Origin: PFJX01 sp044227325
Lineage (GTDB): Bacteria; Pseudomonadota; Gammaproteobacteria; Burkholderiales; Thiobacillaceae
Length of the DNA: 64,000 nt
Direction: 5' to 3'
Assembly: GCA_044227325.1 (NCBI GenBank)
Contig: JBGAFI010000001.1
Span: 248,001 to 312,000 of the forward strand
Part shown: positions 25,636 through 34,038 of the stretch, in pieces
How positions within the stretch are numbered: position 1 is the first letter of the stretch
Layout: the number at the start of each line of letters is the position of its first letter
Translations under genes and position numbers: made by a program
The notes under the pieces: model-generated
The model's input: only the letters and a program-made list of their open reading frames with translations
Told to the model about the DNA's origin: nothing
Databases searched by the model: none

Positions 25636-28533
25636 ATGAGCGGTCCATTGCCCCGGATCCGGAAGCCGCCGACGGCGGCGGCGGCCTCGGCGCAACCGGA
25701 AACCGAATCGTCGAGCGATGCCTCGGCCGAGCGCCGGGGCCTGCCGGACCTGAGCCTGGCCCGGCGCTACCGCTGGCTGTTGATGGCGATCACCCTGCCG
25801 TTGTTCCTGGTGGTGCTGGCGCTGACCGTGACCCAGTACGTGGGCCAGCGCCGCCAGGTGCTGCACGACCTGGAAAGCACCAGCGCGGCCTATGCGATCT
25901 CTCTGGAGAGCGTGGCCAAGCTGGCCAGCGACCACGTGCTGCAGATGAAGGCCTGGTCCGAGGGTTACCTGGCCAGTCCCCCCGCCAGTCCCAGCAATCT
26001 GCGCCAGTACTTCCGGCCCCGCCTCGATAAACAAGGCAAGCCGGATGGCTATGCGCTGGACACGGTGCCGCCGGACAAGCGCGACCGGGTCGGCCAGCTC
26101 CTCTGGATCAGCGACGACCCCCTCATCGATTCCCGCTACGACAAGCTTCTGGATCAGGCCCTGGATTTCTTCGCCCTGGCGCGCCTGACCCACGAGGTGA
26201 CGCCTTATTTCCAGTGGTCCTACACCTTTTCGGCCAGCAAGCGCTTCATGAATCTCTACCCCTGGGCGGATTCCCACGATCTGGTGGAAAAGCGGGGTTT
26301 CGACAGCATGATCAAGGGGGTCCGGAGCTATTTCGACTACGAGATCTATACCGCCGGCACCCCGGAACACAATCCCGGCCACAACCCTTACTGGACCGCC
26401 CCCTACCTGGATGCGGGGGGGGCTGGCGCCATGGTGTCCCACGGCGCGCCGATGTACCTGAACGGCCAGTTCCAGGGCATCGTCGGCACCGACCTGCGCC
26501 TGGCCACCATGACCCAGTTCGTGGGCGGCCTGCCGCGCCAGGTGGGGCGCATCTGGGTGCTGGATCGGAACAATCACCTGCTGGCCGACAGCCAGGGTGC
26601 GTCCGGGGACGCGTTGCTCAGCCTCAAGGACGTGCTGCCCAGGAAGATCACCGAGGGCGATGTTCAAGTGGCCCTCGGCAAGGACGGCAAGGCCTACGAG
26701 ATCGCGGGCCAGGTACTGGTGACGCGGGCGATCCGCCACGCTCCCTGGACCCTGGCGTACGTCGTCAACGACCGGGAGATCGATTCCCTGCTGCTGCCGC
26801 GAATCCTGCCCTACGGCGTGATTCTGGCGGTGCTGGCCGGCACCTTCTTCATGGCCTTGTATCTGCTGCGGCGGGAGTTCATCAATCCCGCCCTGGAACT
26901 GGTCCACTACATCCAGCGGGTTTCCCGCGACCCGGCGGCGCCGGAGCCGGCGCTGCCCCGGCTCTGGCAGACCTGGGCCGGCGTGGTTTCCCGCACCTTC
27001 GCCGCCAACCGGGACGCCACCCGCAAACTCCGGGAGAGCGAGGCCTTCATGTCCACCATCGTCGAAAACGCCCTGCTGGCGGTGATCACCATGGACGAAG
27101 CGGGCTATATCGTCGAGTTCAATCCGGCCGCCGAGCGCATCTTCGGCTGGAGCAAGGAGCGGATCCTGGGCCGGGACATGGCGGATCTGTTGATCCCCCC
27201 GCGCTACCGGGAGGCCCACCGCCAGGGTCTGGCCCGATTCCTCTCCAGCGACGCCTCGCGCCTGCTGGGCAAGCCCCTTTCCCTGTCCGCCCTGAAGCGC
27301 GACGGCACGGAGTTCCCCGTGGAGTTGTCCATTTCCGTGGCGCGGGTGGGCGGCACCCGCTACTTCACGGCCTTCATGGCCGATCTGACCGATCGGGCCC
27401 GGGCGGAGGAGCAACTGGCGCGCCAGCGGGATGCCCTGCGCCAGAGCGAAAAGCTGTCCGCCATGGGCGCCCTGCTGGCCGGGGTGGCCCACGAACTCAA
27501 CAACCCCCTGGCCATCCTCATGGGCCGCGCCGCCCTGTTGGAAGGCAAGGCCACGGACCCGGCCATCCGGGAGGACAGCGCGCGCATCAAGGCGGCGGCC
27601 GACCGCTGTGGCCGCATCGTCCGCGCCTTCCTCTCCATGGCCCGCAAGAAGCCGGCCGAGCGCCACGCCGCCCAGCTCAACGAGGTGGTGCAGGGGGCGC
27701 TGGACCTGCTCGGCTACAGCCTGCGCACCGCCGACATCCAGACGCGCGTCCAACTGGCCCGCAACCTGCCGGAGATCGAGATGGACGCGGACCAGATCGG
27801 CCAGATCGTCGTCAATTTCCTGGTCAACGCCCATCAGGCCCTGGCGGAGCGGCCGGCGCCCCGGGAGATCGTGGTGAGCACCGGCCGGGAAGGGGACCGC
27901 CTGATCCTGCGGGTGGCCGACAACGGCCCCGGGGTGCCGGCCGAACTGCGGGAACGCATCTTCGATCCCTTCTTCACCACCAAGCCGGAAGGCACGGGGA
28001 CCGGCGTCGGCTTGTCGGTGAGCCGGGCCATCGCCCGGGAACACGGCGGCGAACTGGTGCTGGAGGATGCGGCGCCTGGCGCCAGTTTCCTGCTGCGCCT
28101 GCCGCTGGCCGACGGCGCGCCCAGGGACGCCGCCCAGACGCCGGCGATCTTGGAAGAGCCCCGTCCCGGCCAAGTGCTGGTGGTGGACGACGAAGCGGAA
28201 GTCGCCATCCTGCTGGCCGACATCCTGGCCTCCGCCGGCTACCGCACCGCCACCGTCGGCGGCGGCGAGGCGGCCCTGGAATGGCTGGAACGACATCCCT
28301 GCGACCTGCTGTTCTGCGACATGCGCATGCCCGGCATGGACGGTCCCGCCCTCTGGCGCCGCGTGTGCCAGCGCCATCCGAACCTGGCCCGACGCATGGC
28401 CTTCGTCACCGGCGATACCTTCTCCGCGAGCGTGGAGCCGTTCCTTCGGGAAACCGGCCAGCCCTGGCTGGAAAAGCCCTTTACCCCGGAAGCCGTCCTG
28501 GCCCTGGCCGCCAAGCTGGAAACCGCTTCCTGA
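25636..28533 (+). CDS. Hybrid sensor histidine kinase (Cache-PAS-HisKA-HATPase-REC)
   Basis: A 965-residue inner-membrane kinase. TM1 is about residues 47-69, a large periplasmic Cache-like sensor runs to about 392, and TM2 follows (about 393-413). A PAS domain starts near 466 (SEAFMSTIVENALLAVI), then a HisKA domain with H619 in GVAHELNNPLAILMG, an HATPase domain to about 830 and a terminal receiver with D895 in LLFCDMRMPGMDG. The receiver makes an internal relay possible, with the separate regulator just upstream as output. The ligand is unknown. The downstream genes for small proteins carry repeated promoter-like elements and may be its targets. Confidence 0.93.
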   Translation: MSGPLPRIRKPPTAAAASAQPETESSSDASAERRGLPDLSLARRYRWLLMAITLPLFLVVLALTVTQYVGQRRQVLHDLESTSAAYAISLESVAKLASDHVLQMKAWSEGYLASPPASPSNLRQYFRPRLDKQGKPDGYALDTVPPDKRDRVGQLLWISDDPLIDSRYDKLLDQALDFFALARLTHEVTPYFQWSYTFSASKRFMNLYPWADSHDLVEKRGFDSMIKGVRSYFDYEIYTAGTPEHNPGHNPYWTAPYLDAGGAGAMVSHGAPMYLNGQFQGIVGTDLRLATMTQFVGGLPRQVGRIWVLDRNNHLLADSQGASGDALLSLKDVLPRKITEGDVQVALGKDGKAYEIAGQVLVTRAIRHAPWTLAYVVNDREIDSLLLPRILPYGVILAVLAGTFFMALYLLRREFINPALELVHYIQRVSRDPAAPEPALPRLWQTWAGVVSRTFAANRDATRKLRESEAFMSTIVENALLAVITMDEAGYIVEFNPAAERIFGWSKERILGRDMADLLIPPRYREAHRQGLARFLSSDASRLLGKPLSLSALKRDGTEFPVELSISVARVGGTRYFTAFMADLTDRARAEEQLARQRDALRQSEKLSAMGALLAGVAHELNNPLAILMGRAALLEGKATDPAIREDSARIKAAADRCGRIVRAFLSMARKKPAERHAAQLNEVVQGALDLLGYSLRTADIQTRVQLARNLPEIEMDADQIGQIVVNFLVNAHQALAERPAPREIVVSTGREGDRLILRVADNGPGVPAELRERIFDPFFTTKPEGTGTGVGLSVSRAIAREHGGELVLEDAAPGASFLLRLPLADGAPRDAAQTPAILEEPRPGQVLVVDDEAEVAILLADILASAGYRTATVGGGEAALEWLERHPCDLLFCDMRMPGMDGPALWRRVCQRHPNLARRMAFVTGDTFSASVEPFLRETGQPWLEKPFTPEAVLALAAKLETAS

Positions 28534-28564
28534 TCCGCCCCGGAAATATCCCGGCCCGACCGGC

Positions 28565-28612
28565 TGAAACAATCGAAACCCGATTGCCGGCGGCGTGAAG
28601 CGGGACTGATAC
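28565..28612 (+). promoter_or_regulatory. TGAAAC tandem element, copy A, with GATAC box
   Basis: TGAAACAATCGAAAC at 28565-28579 is followed, after exactly 28 bases, by GATAC at 28608-28612. The ATG of the small membrane protein is 47 bases further on. This fits an activator site upstream of a -10-like element (CTGATAC). Copy B has the same 28-base spacing. Confidence 0.5.
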
Positions 28613-28659
28613 GCGCCGCTCGCAGACTGTCGGCTGTCTCATTCCCTAGAGGCAGCGAC

Positions 28660-28914
28660 ATGAACGCCTACCTCCAATTCGCCAGCGGCACCCTGTTGTT
28701 GTTCCTGGTCCTGATGCTGGCCTCCCTCGCCACCAGCCTGATCTTGAAGCTGTTGAGCCGCCGCCTGTCCCGTGGCGCGCTGGGCGGTTGGCTCGCGGAC
28801 AACGAATCCTCGGTGGCGGCGAGCGTCTGGGCCGCCGTGGCCCTGGCCACCTACTTCCTGGGGCCGCGCCTGCTCATGTTCCTGGCCACCCATTCCGGCC
28901 TCGTGGCCGGCTGA
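28660..28914 (+). CDS. Small two-helix membrane protein
   Basis: An 84-residue protein with a hydrophobic N-terminal helix (about 8-30, TLLLFLVLMLASLATSLIL), a basic connector (KLLSRRLSRG) and a second helix near 54-80. I do not recognise a family. The connector's positive charge suggests that it faces the cytoplasm. It is preceded by an AGAGG ribosome-binding site and by regulatory element A, and it follows the hybrid kinase by 126 bp. The likely next gene in the same transcript starts 62 bp later. Confidence 0.72.
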   Translation: MNAYLQFASGTLLLFLVLMLASLATSLILKLLSRRLSRGALGGWLADNESSVAASVWAAVALATYFLGPRLLMFLATHSGLVAG

Positions 28915-28976
28915 GCCCCGGCGCCGTTTTCCGGCATCGCCTGCCGCCCCTCCACTCGAGCAACCAGGAATAAGAA

Positions 28977-29681
28977 ATGCCCCAAGCCACCCTTCGGCCG
29001 TATGCCGATTTCGTCTCCGTCGAACTGCTGGCCATCGCCATCCTGTCTCTGCTCCTGATTCTGCTGTTGCCCGCCCTGGGCCGCGGCTGGCGCGGCGCGT
29101 GGCGCATCGGCCTGGGGTTGGCGGCGCTCCTGCTGGCCGCCTGCGCCGGCCTGCTTTGGGTGGGGCGGGCCGCGGAGCCGGCCGCCACGTCCCTGTCCCG
29201 AGTCGCGGGCGACCAAGGCGGAGACGATCCCTACGCCGGCGACGGCAAGCGTTTCCTGCATCCCCGCCGGCTCTACGGGCCGGACGTGGCCGACGCCCGG
29301 CTCCAGGAAGCCCGGAGTCTTTATGGCGACTTCCTGGACCGGGCCCGGATGGCGGAACTGGCCACCTTCCCCGGCGGCGAGAGCGTGCTGGCGGCCCGTT
29401 TCGACAATACCGCCGACGTGGCCGAGGCGGCCCGGGCCTATCTCCAGCGTTTTCGCGTGGAAATGGCCACCGGCGATCTCACCCAAGGCCTGCGCGGACA
29501 GCGCAGCGACCTGAGCGACCGGGTCGAGATCCTGCTGGATGGGGACATGCTGGTGGTGTGGACCGCCCGCACCGTGGCCGCCCTGGCGGCCCGCCGCCGG
29601 GCCAGCCAGGCCGGCGGCGGCACGAAGCCCCCTGTCGGTTTCCAGAGCGATCCCGCCGCGGGCCGGGAAGGAAACAAATGA
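28977..29681 (+). CDS. Uncharacterised inner-membrane protein
   Basis: A 234-residue protein of unknown family. Two hydrophobic segments lie at about residues 13-32 (SVELLAIAILSLLLILLLPA) and 42-63 (GLGLAALLLAACAGLLWVG). The rest is a soluble domain of about 165 residues, mostly helical, with a Gly/Ala-rich tail. It should be anchored in the inner membrane with the C-terminal domain on the side set by the second helix. It lies between two small-protein genes and its stop overlaps regulatory element B and an alternative start of the next gene. Confidence 0.7.
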   Translation: MPQATLRPYADFVSVELLAIAILSLLLILLLPALGRGWRGAWRIGLGLAALLLAACAGLLWVGRAAEPAATSLSRVAGDQGGDDPYAGDGKRFLHPRRLYGPDVADARLQEARSLYGDFLDRARMAELATFPGGESVLAARFDNTADVAEAARAYLQRFRVEMATGDLTQGLRGQRSDLSDRVEILLDGDMLVVWTARTVAALAARRRASQAGGGTKPPVGFQSDPAAGREGNK

Positions 29682-29717
29682 AACACAAAAGCCCGTCCCG
29701 CGAAGCCGGACTGATAC
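29670..29717 (+). promoter_or_regulatory. TGAAAC tandem element, copy B, with GATAC box
   Basis: GGAAACAAATGAAAC (29670-29684) is followed after 28 bases by GATAC at 29713-29717, the same spacing as copy A. The ATG at 29762 is 44 bases further on, as in copy A (47). The element overlaps the end of the preceding gene. Confidence 0.45.
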
Positions 29718-29761
29718 AGGACGCCGCCAAACTGGCCCCATCGAATATCGGAGCACCCGCC

Positions 29762-29914
29762 ATGAGCCATGTGGAAATTCACCCGGAAGCCAAGCAATGG
29801 CTCACCCCGGATCACCAGGCCGTGCTGGCCACCATCGCCCGCTGGCTGGCGGAAGAAGAAGCGAGCGGCGGCGAGTCCCGCGACGCCGGACCGAGAAAAG
29901 GCGCGCGGCCATGA
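29762..29914 (+). CDS. Small soluble protein of 50 residues
   Basis: A short protein beginning MSHVEIHPEAKQWLTPDHQ with one amphipathic helix (AVLATIARWLAEEEA) and a charged tail. No family is recognised. ATG 29762 has GGAG nine bases ahead and lies 44 bases after the GATAC box of element B. An alternative start at ATG 29678 would give 78 residues, overlap the upstream stop as ATGA and also has a fair ribosome-binding site, so the start is uncertain. Its stop overlaps the next gene's ATG at 29911. Confidence 0.55.
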   Translation: MSHVEIHPEAKQWLTPDHQAVLATIARWLAEEEASGGESRDAGPRKGARP

Positions 29915-30156
29915 TCCGCCTGCTCGCCCAATGGTTCCGCCGCGGCCTCCGCCGCGCCCAGGCGCCCCAGGCCGGCATGTTCAACCTGCCCGAAAGCGTC
30001 GCGTATTCGGCCTTCCTGGCCAGCGGCGTGGAAGGCGTGAACGAGGTGAGCTTCGCCCAATTCCTCGCATCCATGCGGGACGCCTCGCCGAAGTGTTTTG
30101 CGCGGCACGCCGGTCGCGCCGAGCCCGTCCCCGAGCCCGTTCGTTTCGCTTCCTGA
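29911..30156 (+). CDS. Small soluble protein of 81 residues
   Basis: An 81-residue protein starting MIRLLAQWFRRGLRRAQAP, so with a basic amphipathic N-terminal helix that might touch the membrane. The middle (FNLPESVAYSAFLASGVEG) resembles no family I can name. It is coupled to the preceding small gene by an ATGA overlap, and a sigma-54-like site for the next gene lies within its 3' end. Function unknown. Confidence 0.55.
   Translation: MIRLLAQWFRRGLRRAQAPQAGMFNLPESVAYSAFLASGVEGVNEVSFAQFLASMRDASPKCFARHAGRAEPVPEPVRFAS
30104..30117 (+). promoter_or_regulatory. Possible sigma-54 promoter before PEP-CTERM gene
   Basis: GGCACGCCGGTCGC keeps the invariant GG and GC ten bases apart and matches the sigma-54 consensus GGCACG-N4-TTGC except for one base (TCGC). 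The start codon of the PEP-CTERM gene is 53 bases downstream. Some PEP-CTERM genes are known to be RpoN-dependent through PrsR, which makes this plausible; the site lies within a coding region. Confidence 0.35.
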
Positions 30157-30169
30157 CACTGGAGTCATC

Positions 30170-30841
30170 ATGAAAAAACCGTTTCTTGCCGTCATCCTCG
30201 CCGTCATGCCCGTGGTGGCCGCGGCCACCCCCATCACCATCGGCTTCGGCGGTACCGTGGACAACGATCCCTACGGTACCGGCCTTGCCGACTTTTCCGG
30301 CCAGTTCACCTACGACAGCGCCTGGGCCGACCTGGACCCGGGCGCCGGCACCGGCAACTACCAGGGCGTCGGCGCCGCCTACGGCATCCAGGTGAGCTTC
30401 GCCGGCGGCGGTTCCTGGAGCCTGTACGGCCAGAACTTCATGCTGGCCATCCTCAACGACTACTTCGGCATCGGCGACGAGTACATCGCCTACGGCAGCG
30501 ACGGCGGCGCCCTGAGCATGGAGCTGGACCTGTTCGACAGCACCGCGGCCCTGTTCGGCAGCGATGCCCTGCCCACCGACGTCCCACTGTTGAGCGGCTT
30601 CGACTGGCCCCGCTTCGCCCTGTTCGACAGCGACGCCGAATTCGGCGGCCAGATCACCAGCCTGAGCTGCCTGAACGGATGCATGACCGGTGGCGGCGGC
30701 AATCCGGGAGACCCGGGCAATCCCGGCGGTCCCGGCAACGGCGGCGGCAATCCCAACACCGTGCCGGAGCCGGGGTCCCTGGCCCTCATGGGCCTGGGCC
30801 TGGCGGCACTGATGCGCGGCCGGGCTCGGCGCGCGGCCTGA
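30170..30841 (+). CDS. PEP-CTERM sorting domain protein with Gly/Pro/Asn linker
   Basis: A 223-residue exported protein. A signal peptide (MKKPFLAVILAVMPVVAAA) precedes a beta-rich domain of about 150 residues with words such as GFGGTVDNDPYG and SGQFTYDSAWADLDPG, common in PEP-CTERM proteins. A flexible linker of repeated G-N-P-G-G units (about 172-192) leads to the sorting signal VPEPGSLALMGLGLAALM and a basic end RGRARRAA. Such proteins are processed by an exosortase and exposed on the outer surface. No exosortase gene is in the window. Confidence 0.87.
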   Translation: MKKPFLAVILAVMPVVAAATPITIGFGGTVDNDPYGTGLADFSGQFTYDSAWADLDPGAGTGNYQGVGAAYGIQVSFAGGGSWSLYGQNFMLAILNDYFGIGDEYIAYGSDGGALSMELDLFDSTAALFGSDALPTDVPLLSGFDWPRFALFDSDAEFGGQITSLSCLNGCMTGGGGNPGDPGNPGGPGNGGGNPNTVPEPGSLALMGLGLAALMRGRARRAA

Positions 30842-30871
30842 GCAGCACCTGAACACACGAAAGGAAACCCG

Positions 30872-31060
30872 ATGAAAAACAGCGCCTTGTTCGCCCTCAT
30901 CCTGCCGTCTTTCAGCATGGCCGGCAGCTCCGTGGCAGGCGGGCTTGTCCAAACGGCATCGCGGCCGGCCGGGACCGCCACCGGCCCCGGAAACTTCCGC
31001 CTTGCCTGCATCTGGAGCAAAGCGGGCGGCGCGCTACGCCCGTCCTGGCAGGGCCGCTGA
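30872..31060 (+). CDS. Possible small secreted protein, 62 residues
   Basis: A short frame beginning with a good signal-peptide-like stretch, MKNSALFALILPSFSMAGS, and preceded by AAAGGAAA. The remaining 40 residues show no domain. It sits between the PEP-CTERM gene and two beta-helix genes that have similar leader sequences, so it may be a truncated relic of a third surface-protein gene. I cannot decide between a real peptide and a relic. Confidence 0.35.
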   Translation: MKNSALFALILPSFSMAGSSVAGGLVQTASRPAGTATGPGNFRLACIWSKAGGALRPSWQGR

Positions 31061-31115
31061 GTCCCGGCGGTCCGGTCGATTTCGCATTCGAACCCCTTCC
31101 CTCCAAGGAGAAACC

Positions 31116-31859
31116 ATGAATCGCAGCACCCTGTTCGTCGTCTTGCTCGCCATGTCCGCCGCCGTCCACGCCGTGGACGGCGTCATCCTCATCGGCCAGA
31201 GCCAGGCCCTGGCCGGCAACGTCACGCCCGGCGACGCGCCCGGCTTCCCCATCACCATCAGCAAGTCCGGTAGCTACAAGCTCACTGCCGACCTAGTGGT
31301 GCCGGACCTGAACACCAACGGGATCGTCGTCACCGCACCCGATGTGACCATCGACCTTAACGGCTTCGGCGTCCGAGGCCCCAATAGCTGCACTATCGGC
31401 AATTACGGCCACGTCAGCGTCTGCGCCCAGGGCAACGGCCATGGTGTGTCGGGCCTGACCAACAACATCACGGTTCGTAACGGGACCGTAAAGGGAATGG
31501 GCGGCTACGGCGTCAAACTGTGGGACGGTGCCGAGGTGGAGGGGGTCATGGCCACCCATAACGGCGAGAACGGCATCGACATCAACAGCGGTCTGATCCG
31601 CAACTGCCGCGCCATATGGAATGGCGGCATCGGCATCTTTGTCCAGGGAAGTTTCACCCTGGGGGGCAGCCTAGTGAAAGGAAACAAGAGCCACGGCGTC
31701 ATGACTTTTGGCAACGGTCTGGTGACCGGCAATTCCCTCATCACCAACGGTGACCAAGAGCTGTGGGTGGCCGGCAGCGGCCTGGGTTACAGCAACAACG
31801 TGATCATTGGAACGGTAGGCGGCTACGGGACCGACCTGGGCGGCAACCTGGTCTATTGA
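31116..31859 (+). CDS. Exported right-handed beta-helix protein, copy 1
   Basis: A 247-residue secreted protein with a signal peptide ending near AAVHA. The body has the short repeating turns of a right-handed parallel beta-helix (TVDLNGF-type word TIDLNGFGVRGP, then NNITVRNGTVKGMGGYGVKL and NGENGIDINSG), like pectate-lyase-type carbohydrate-binding or surface proteins. No PEP-CTERM or other anchor is seen. It is followed 49 bp later by a close paralogue sharing the N-terminal words LAGNVTPGDxPGFPIT and the end DLGGNL. An ordinary ribosome-binding site (AAGGAG) precedes the ATG at 31116. Confidence 0.85.
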   Translation: MNRSTLFVVLLAMSAAVHAVDGVILIGQSQALAGNVTPGDAPGFPITISKSGSYKLTADLVVPDLNTNGIVVTAPDVTIDLNGFGVRGPNSCTIGNYGHVSVCAQGNGHGVSGLTNNITVRNGTVKGMGGYGVKLWDGAEVEGVMATHNGENGIDINSGLIRNCRAIWNGGIGIFVQGSFTLGGSLVKGNKSHGVMTFGNGLVTGNSLITNGDQELWVAGSGLGYSNNVIIGTVGGYGTDLGGNLVY

Positions 31860-31908
31860 GCCGGTGCGCCCATTCCCATTTTTACTCGCTACAAGTGAGC
31901 CATAGATC

Positions 31909-32646
31909 ATGAAACGCCATTTATTGTTTGTTGCACTCTTCTCCCTGTCGGCCGCGGTCCACGCCGTGGACGGCGTTGTCCTCATCGACCAGAGCAAGGC
32001 CCTGGCCGGCAACGTCACGCCCGGCGACACCCCCGGCTTCCCCATCACCCTCAGCAAGCCCGGCAGCTACAAGCTGACCGGCAACCTGGTGTTGCCGGAT
32101 GCCAATACCGACGGCATCGTCTCCACGGCCGGCAATGTCAGCATCGATTTGAACGGCTTCACCATCTCCGGTCCCACCCGTTGCGACTGGGACAAATCCA
32201 ATGGCGGTGTCCTATGCGACGACCTCGGCAGCGCCATTGGCATTCTGCTGACCGGCGAGGACAATGCCGTGCGTGGCGGCGGCATTGTCGGCATGGGATC
32301 CCAGGGCATCGTCATCAAATCCGGCATCGTGGAGAACCTCCAGGTACGCCACGCAGGCTGGCGGGGAATCGCCGGCAGCCAGGGCAGCATCATGCGCAAC
32401 AACACCGTGGCTTTCATCGGGTCCGCGGGCATCAGCGGCGGAGTAGACACCGTGATCTCCGGCAATACGGTGACATCGACCGGCTCGGGGATCGCCAGCA
32501 GCGGCTTGGTTACAGGGAATGCCGTCTTCGGAAACCATGAAACGCTGTCCTGCGATTATGGTTTGGGGGGCTACAGCAATAACGTCCTGCGCGGCGGCAA
32601 CCAGATTACGGGTTGCAACGACCTGGGCGGCAACTTGATCAAGTAA
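31909..32646 (+). CDS. Exported right-handed beta-helix protein, copy 2
   Basis: A 245-residue paralogue of the preceding protein. Signal peptide, the conserved start VDGVVLIDQSKALAGNVTPG, the first helical turns (VSIDLNGFTISGP) and the C-terminal DLGGNLIK correspond closely, whereas the middle turns have diverged (different loop lengths and sequence). This is the pattern of a tandem duplication followed by change on the exposed face. It precedes a globin gene by 14 bp, close enough for cotranscription. Function unknown; surface or matrix binding is a guess. Confidence 0.85.
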   Translation: MKRHLLFVALFSLSAAVHAVDGVVLIDQSKALAGNVTPGDTPGFPITLSKPGSYKLTGNLVLPDANTDGIVSTAGNVSIDLNGFTISGPTRCDWDKSNGGVLCDDLGSAIGILLTGEDNAVRGGGIVGMGSQGIVIKSGIVENLQVRHAGWRGIAGSQGSIMRNNTVAFIGSAGISGGVDTVISGNTVTSTGSGIASSGLVTGNAVFGNHETLSCDYGLGGYSNNVLRGGNQITGCNDLGGNLIK

Positions 32647-32660
32647 ACGAGGAGACCACC

Positions 32661-33092
32661 ATGACATCGACCACATCCCTTTCCCCCGCCAGCATCCAGC
32701 TGGTCCGCGACAGCTGGAGCCAGGTCCTGCCCATCCAGACCCAGGCCGCCGGCCTGTTCTACAACCGCCTGTTCGAACTGGACCCGGCCTTGAAACCCCT
32801 GTTCAAGGGCGACATGGCCGAGCAGGGCCGCAAGCTCATGGGCATGGTCAACGTGGCGGTGGGCAGCCTGGACCGGCTGGACGGCATTCTGAAACCGGTC
32901 CAGGACATGGGCCGGCGCCACGCCGGCTACGGCGTCAAGGACGAGCACTACGCCACGGTGGGCGAGGCCCTCATCTGGACCCTGGAGCAGGGCCTGGGCG
33001 AGGCCTTCACCCCGGAAACCCGGGCAGCCTGGGTGCGGGTCTACACCCTGTTGGCCGACGCCATGCGGGAAGCCGCGCCGGTGGCCGCCTGA
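32661..33092 (+). CDS. Single-domain bacterial haemoglobin
   Basis: A 143-residue globin of the Vitreoscilla haemoglobin/flavohaemoglobin-domain class, without a reductase domain. Expected residues are present: proximal His H87 in GRRHAGYGV, Tyr B10 Y34 in GLFYNRLFELDP and a Gln near E7 (Q55); Y97 behind the haem pocket fits the H-Y-E network of this class. Likely roles are oxygen delivery or nitric oxide handling in the cytoplasm, which would suit an organism with nitrate-respiration control genes. A GGAG site lies seven bases before the ATG at 32661. It follows the beta-helix genes and precedes a run of exported proteins. Confidence 0.92.
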   Translation: MTSTTSLSPASIQLVRDSWSQVLPIQTQAAGLFYNRLFELDPALKPLFKGDMAEQGRKLMGMVNVAVGSLDRLDGILKPVQDMGRRHAGYGVKDEHYATVGEALIWTLEQGLGEAFTPETRAAWVRVYTLLADAMREAAPVAA

Positions 33093-33102
33093 GTCCCCGC
33101 TC

Positions 33103-34038
33103 ATGACCGATTCCAGGCGAGGCATCGGCGGCGGCGGCCGCGTTCGTTTCCCGGCCGTCCGCTCGCGGCTGTTCGAGCCGGCGCTGGCCCGGTTCATGCT
33201 CCATCTGGCCACGGCGGCGGCCTGCCTCCATGGGCATGGCGCCCAGGCCGGGATGGCGGCGGCCGTCGAATCCGACTGGCGCATCAGCCGGGCGGTGGCC
33301 GCGCCCTGGGCGCCCGCCACACCCGCGAGTCGAACCACGCGGACCTGGGTGGGAAGGAGCGTCACGTTCCAACGCGATTCGGTCAGCGGCCCCGGCGCGC
33401 TGCGTTGCGGCCATGCCGTGCTGGAAGCCACCCTATATCCCGCCGAGAGCCTGTTCCAGGGCAGCCTGCCGGCGCCGGCGGCGGCCTCCGCGCAAACCCT
33501 GGGCATCACCCGTTCGCCGTTGCCGGGGATCGGCCTGACCTGCGACACCGGTGTTTTCGAATTCCATCGGGTCGACGCCGACACCCTGTTGCTCGGCCTC
33601 GACAACCAGGTGCTCACCCTGAGCCATGCGCCCGGCGCCCTGGCGCCCGCCCATGCGCCGGAAGGCCGCGTGCAAAGCCTGCTGGAGGCGCACTTCAGCG
33701 GCGACATGGGGTTTTCCGCCGCCACTGTGAAGGCCAAGCGTCCCTGGCTTTCCGCCCGCCTCAAACAACGCATCGCCAAGTATTTCGCCCGTCCCGCGTC
33801 GGCGGACGAGGTGCCCGCCATCGATGGCGATCCCTTCACCGACAGCCAGGAATATCCCCAGCGTTTCGCCGTCGGCAAGGCCGTTGTATCCAACGGCACC
33901 GCCGAGGTGCCGGTGCGATTCACCGACGGCTTCCGCGACCGCGCCGTGGTGTACCGCATGCGCCGCGAGGGAGGCGCATGGCGGGTGGATGACCTGCGTT
34001 ACGAGGGCGGGGAAACGCTGCGGGGATTGTTGCGATGA
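33103..34038 (+). CDS. Exported protein of unknown function, C-terminal DUF3828-like
   Basis: A 311-residue protein. The N-terminus is long and basic with a hydrophobic stretch at about 30-50 (ARFMLHLATAAACLHGHG) that may be a signal peptide. The middle 100 residues have two Cys (ALRCGHAVLEA and LTCDTGVFEF). The last 120 residues (SLLEAHFSGD to GLLR) resemble DUF3828-type small periplasmic domains, including the word PFTDSQEYPQRFAVG. The link to DUF3828 is by eye and not certain. It starts 10 bp after the globin gene and overlaps the next gene by four bases. Confidence 0.7.
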   Translation: MTDSRRGIGGGGRVRFPAVRSRLFEPALARFMLHLATAAACLHGHGAQAGMAAAVESDWRISRAVAAPWAPATPASRTTRTWVGRSVTFQRDSVSGPGALRCGHAVLEATLYPAESLFQGSLPAPAAASAQTLGITRSPLPGIGLTCDTGVFEFHRVDADTLLLGLDNQVLTLSHAPGALAPAHAPEGRVQSLLEAHFSGDMGFSAATVKAKRPWLSARLKQRIAKYFARPASADEVPAIDGDPFTDSQEYPQRFAVGKAVVSNGTAEVPVRFTDGFRDRAVVYRMRREGGAWRVDDLRYEGGETLRGLLR

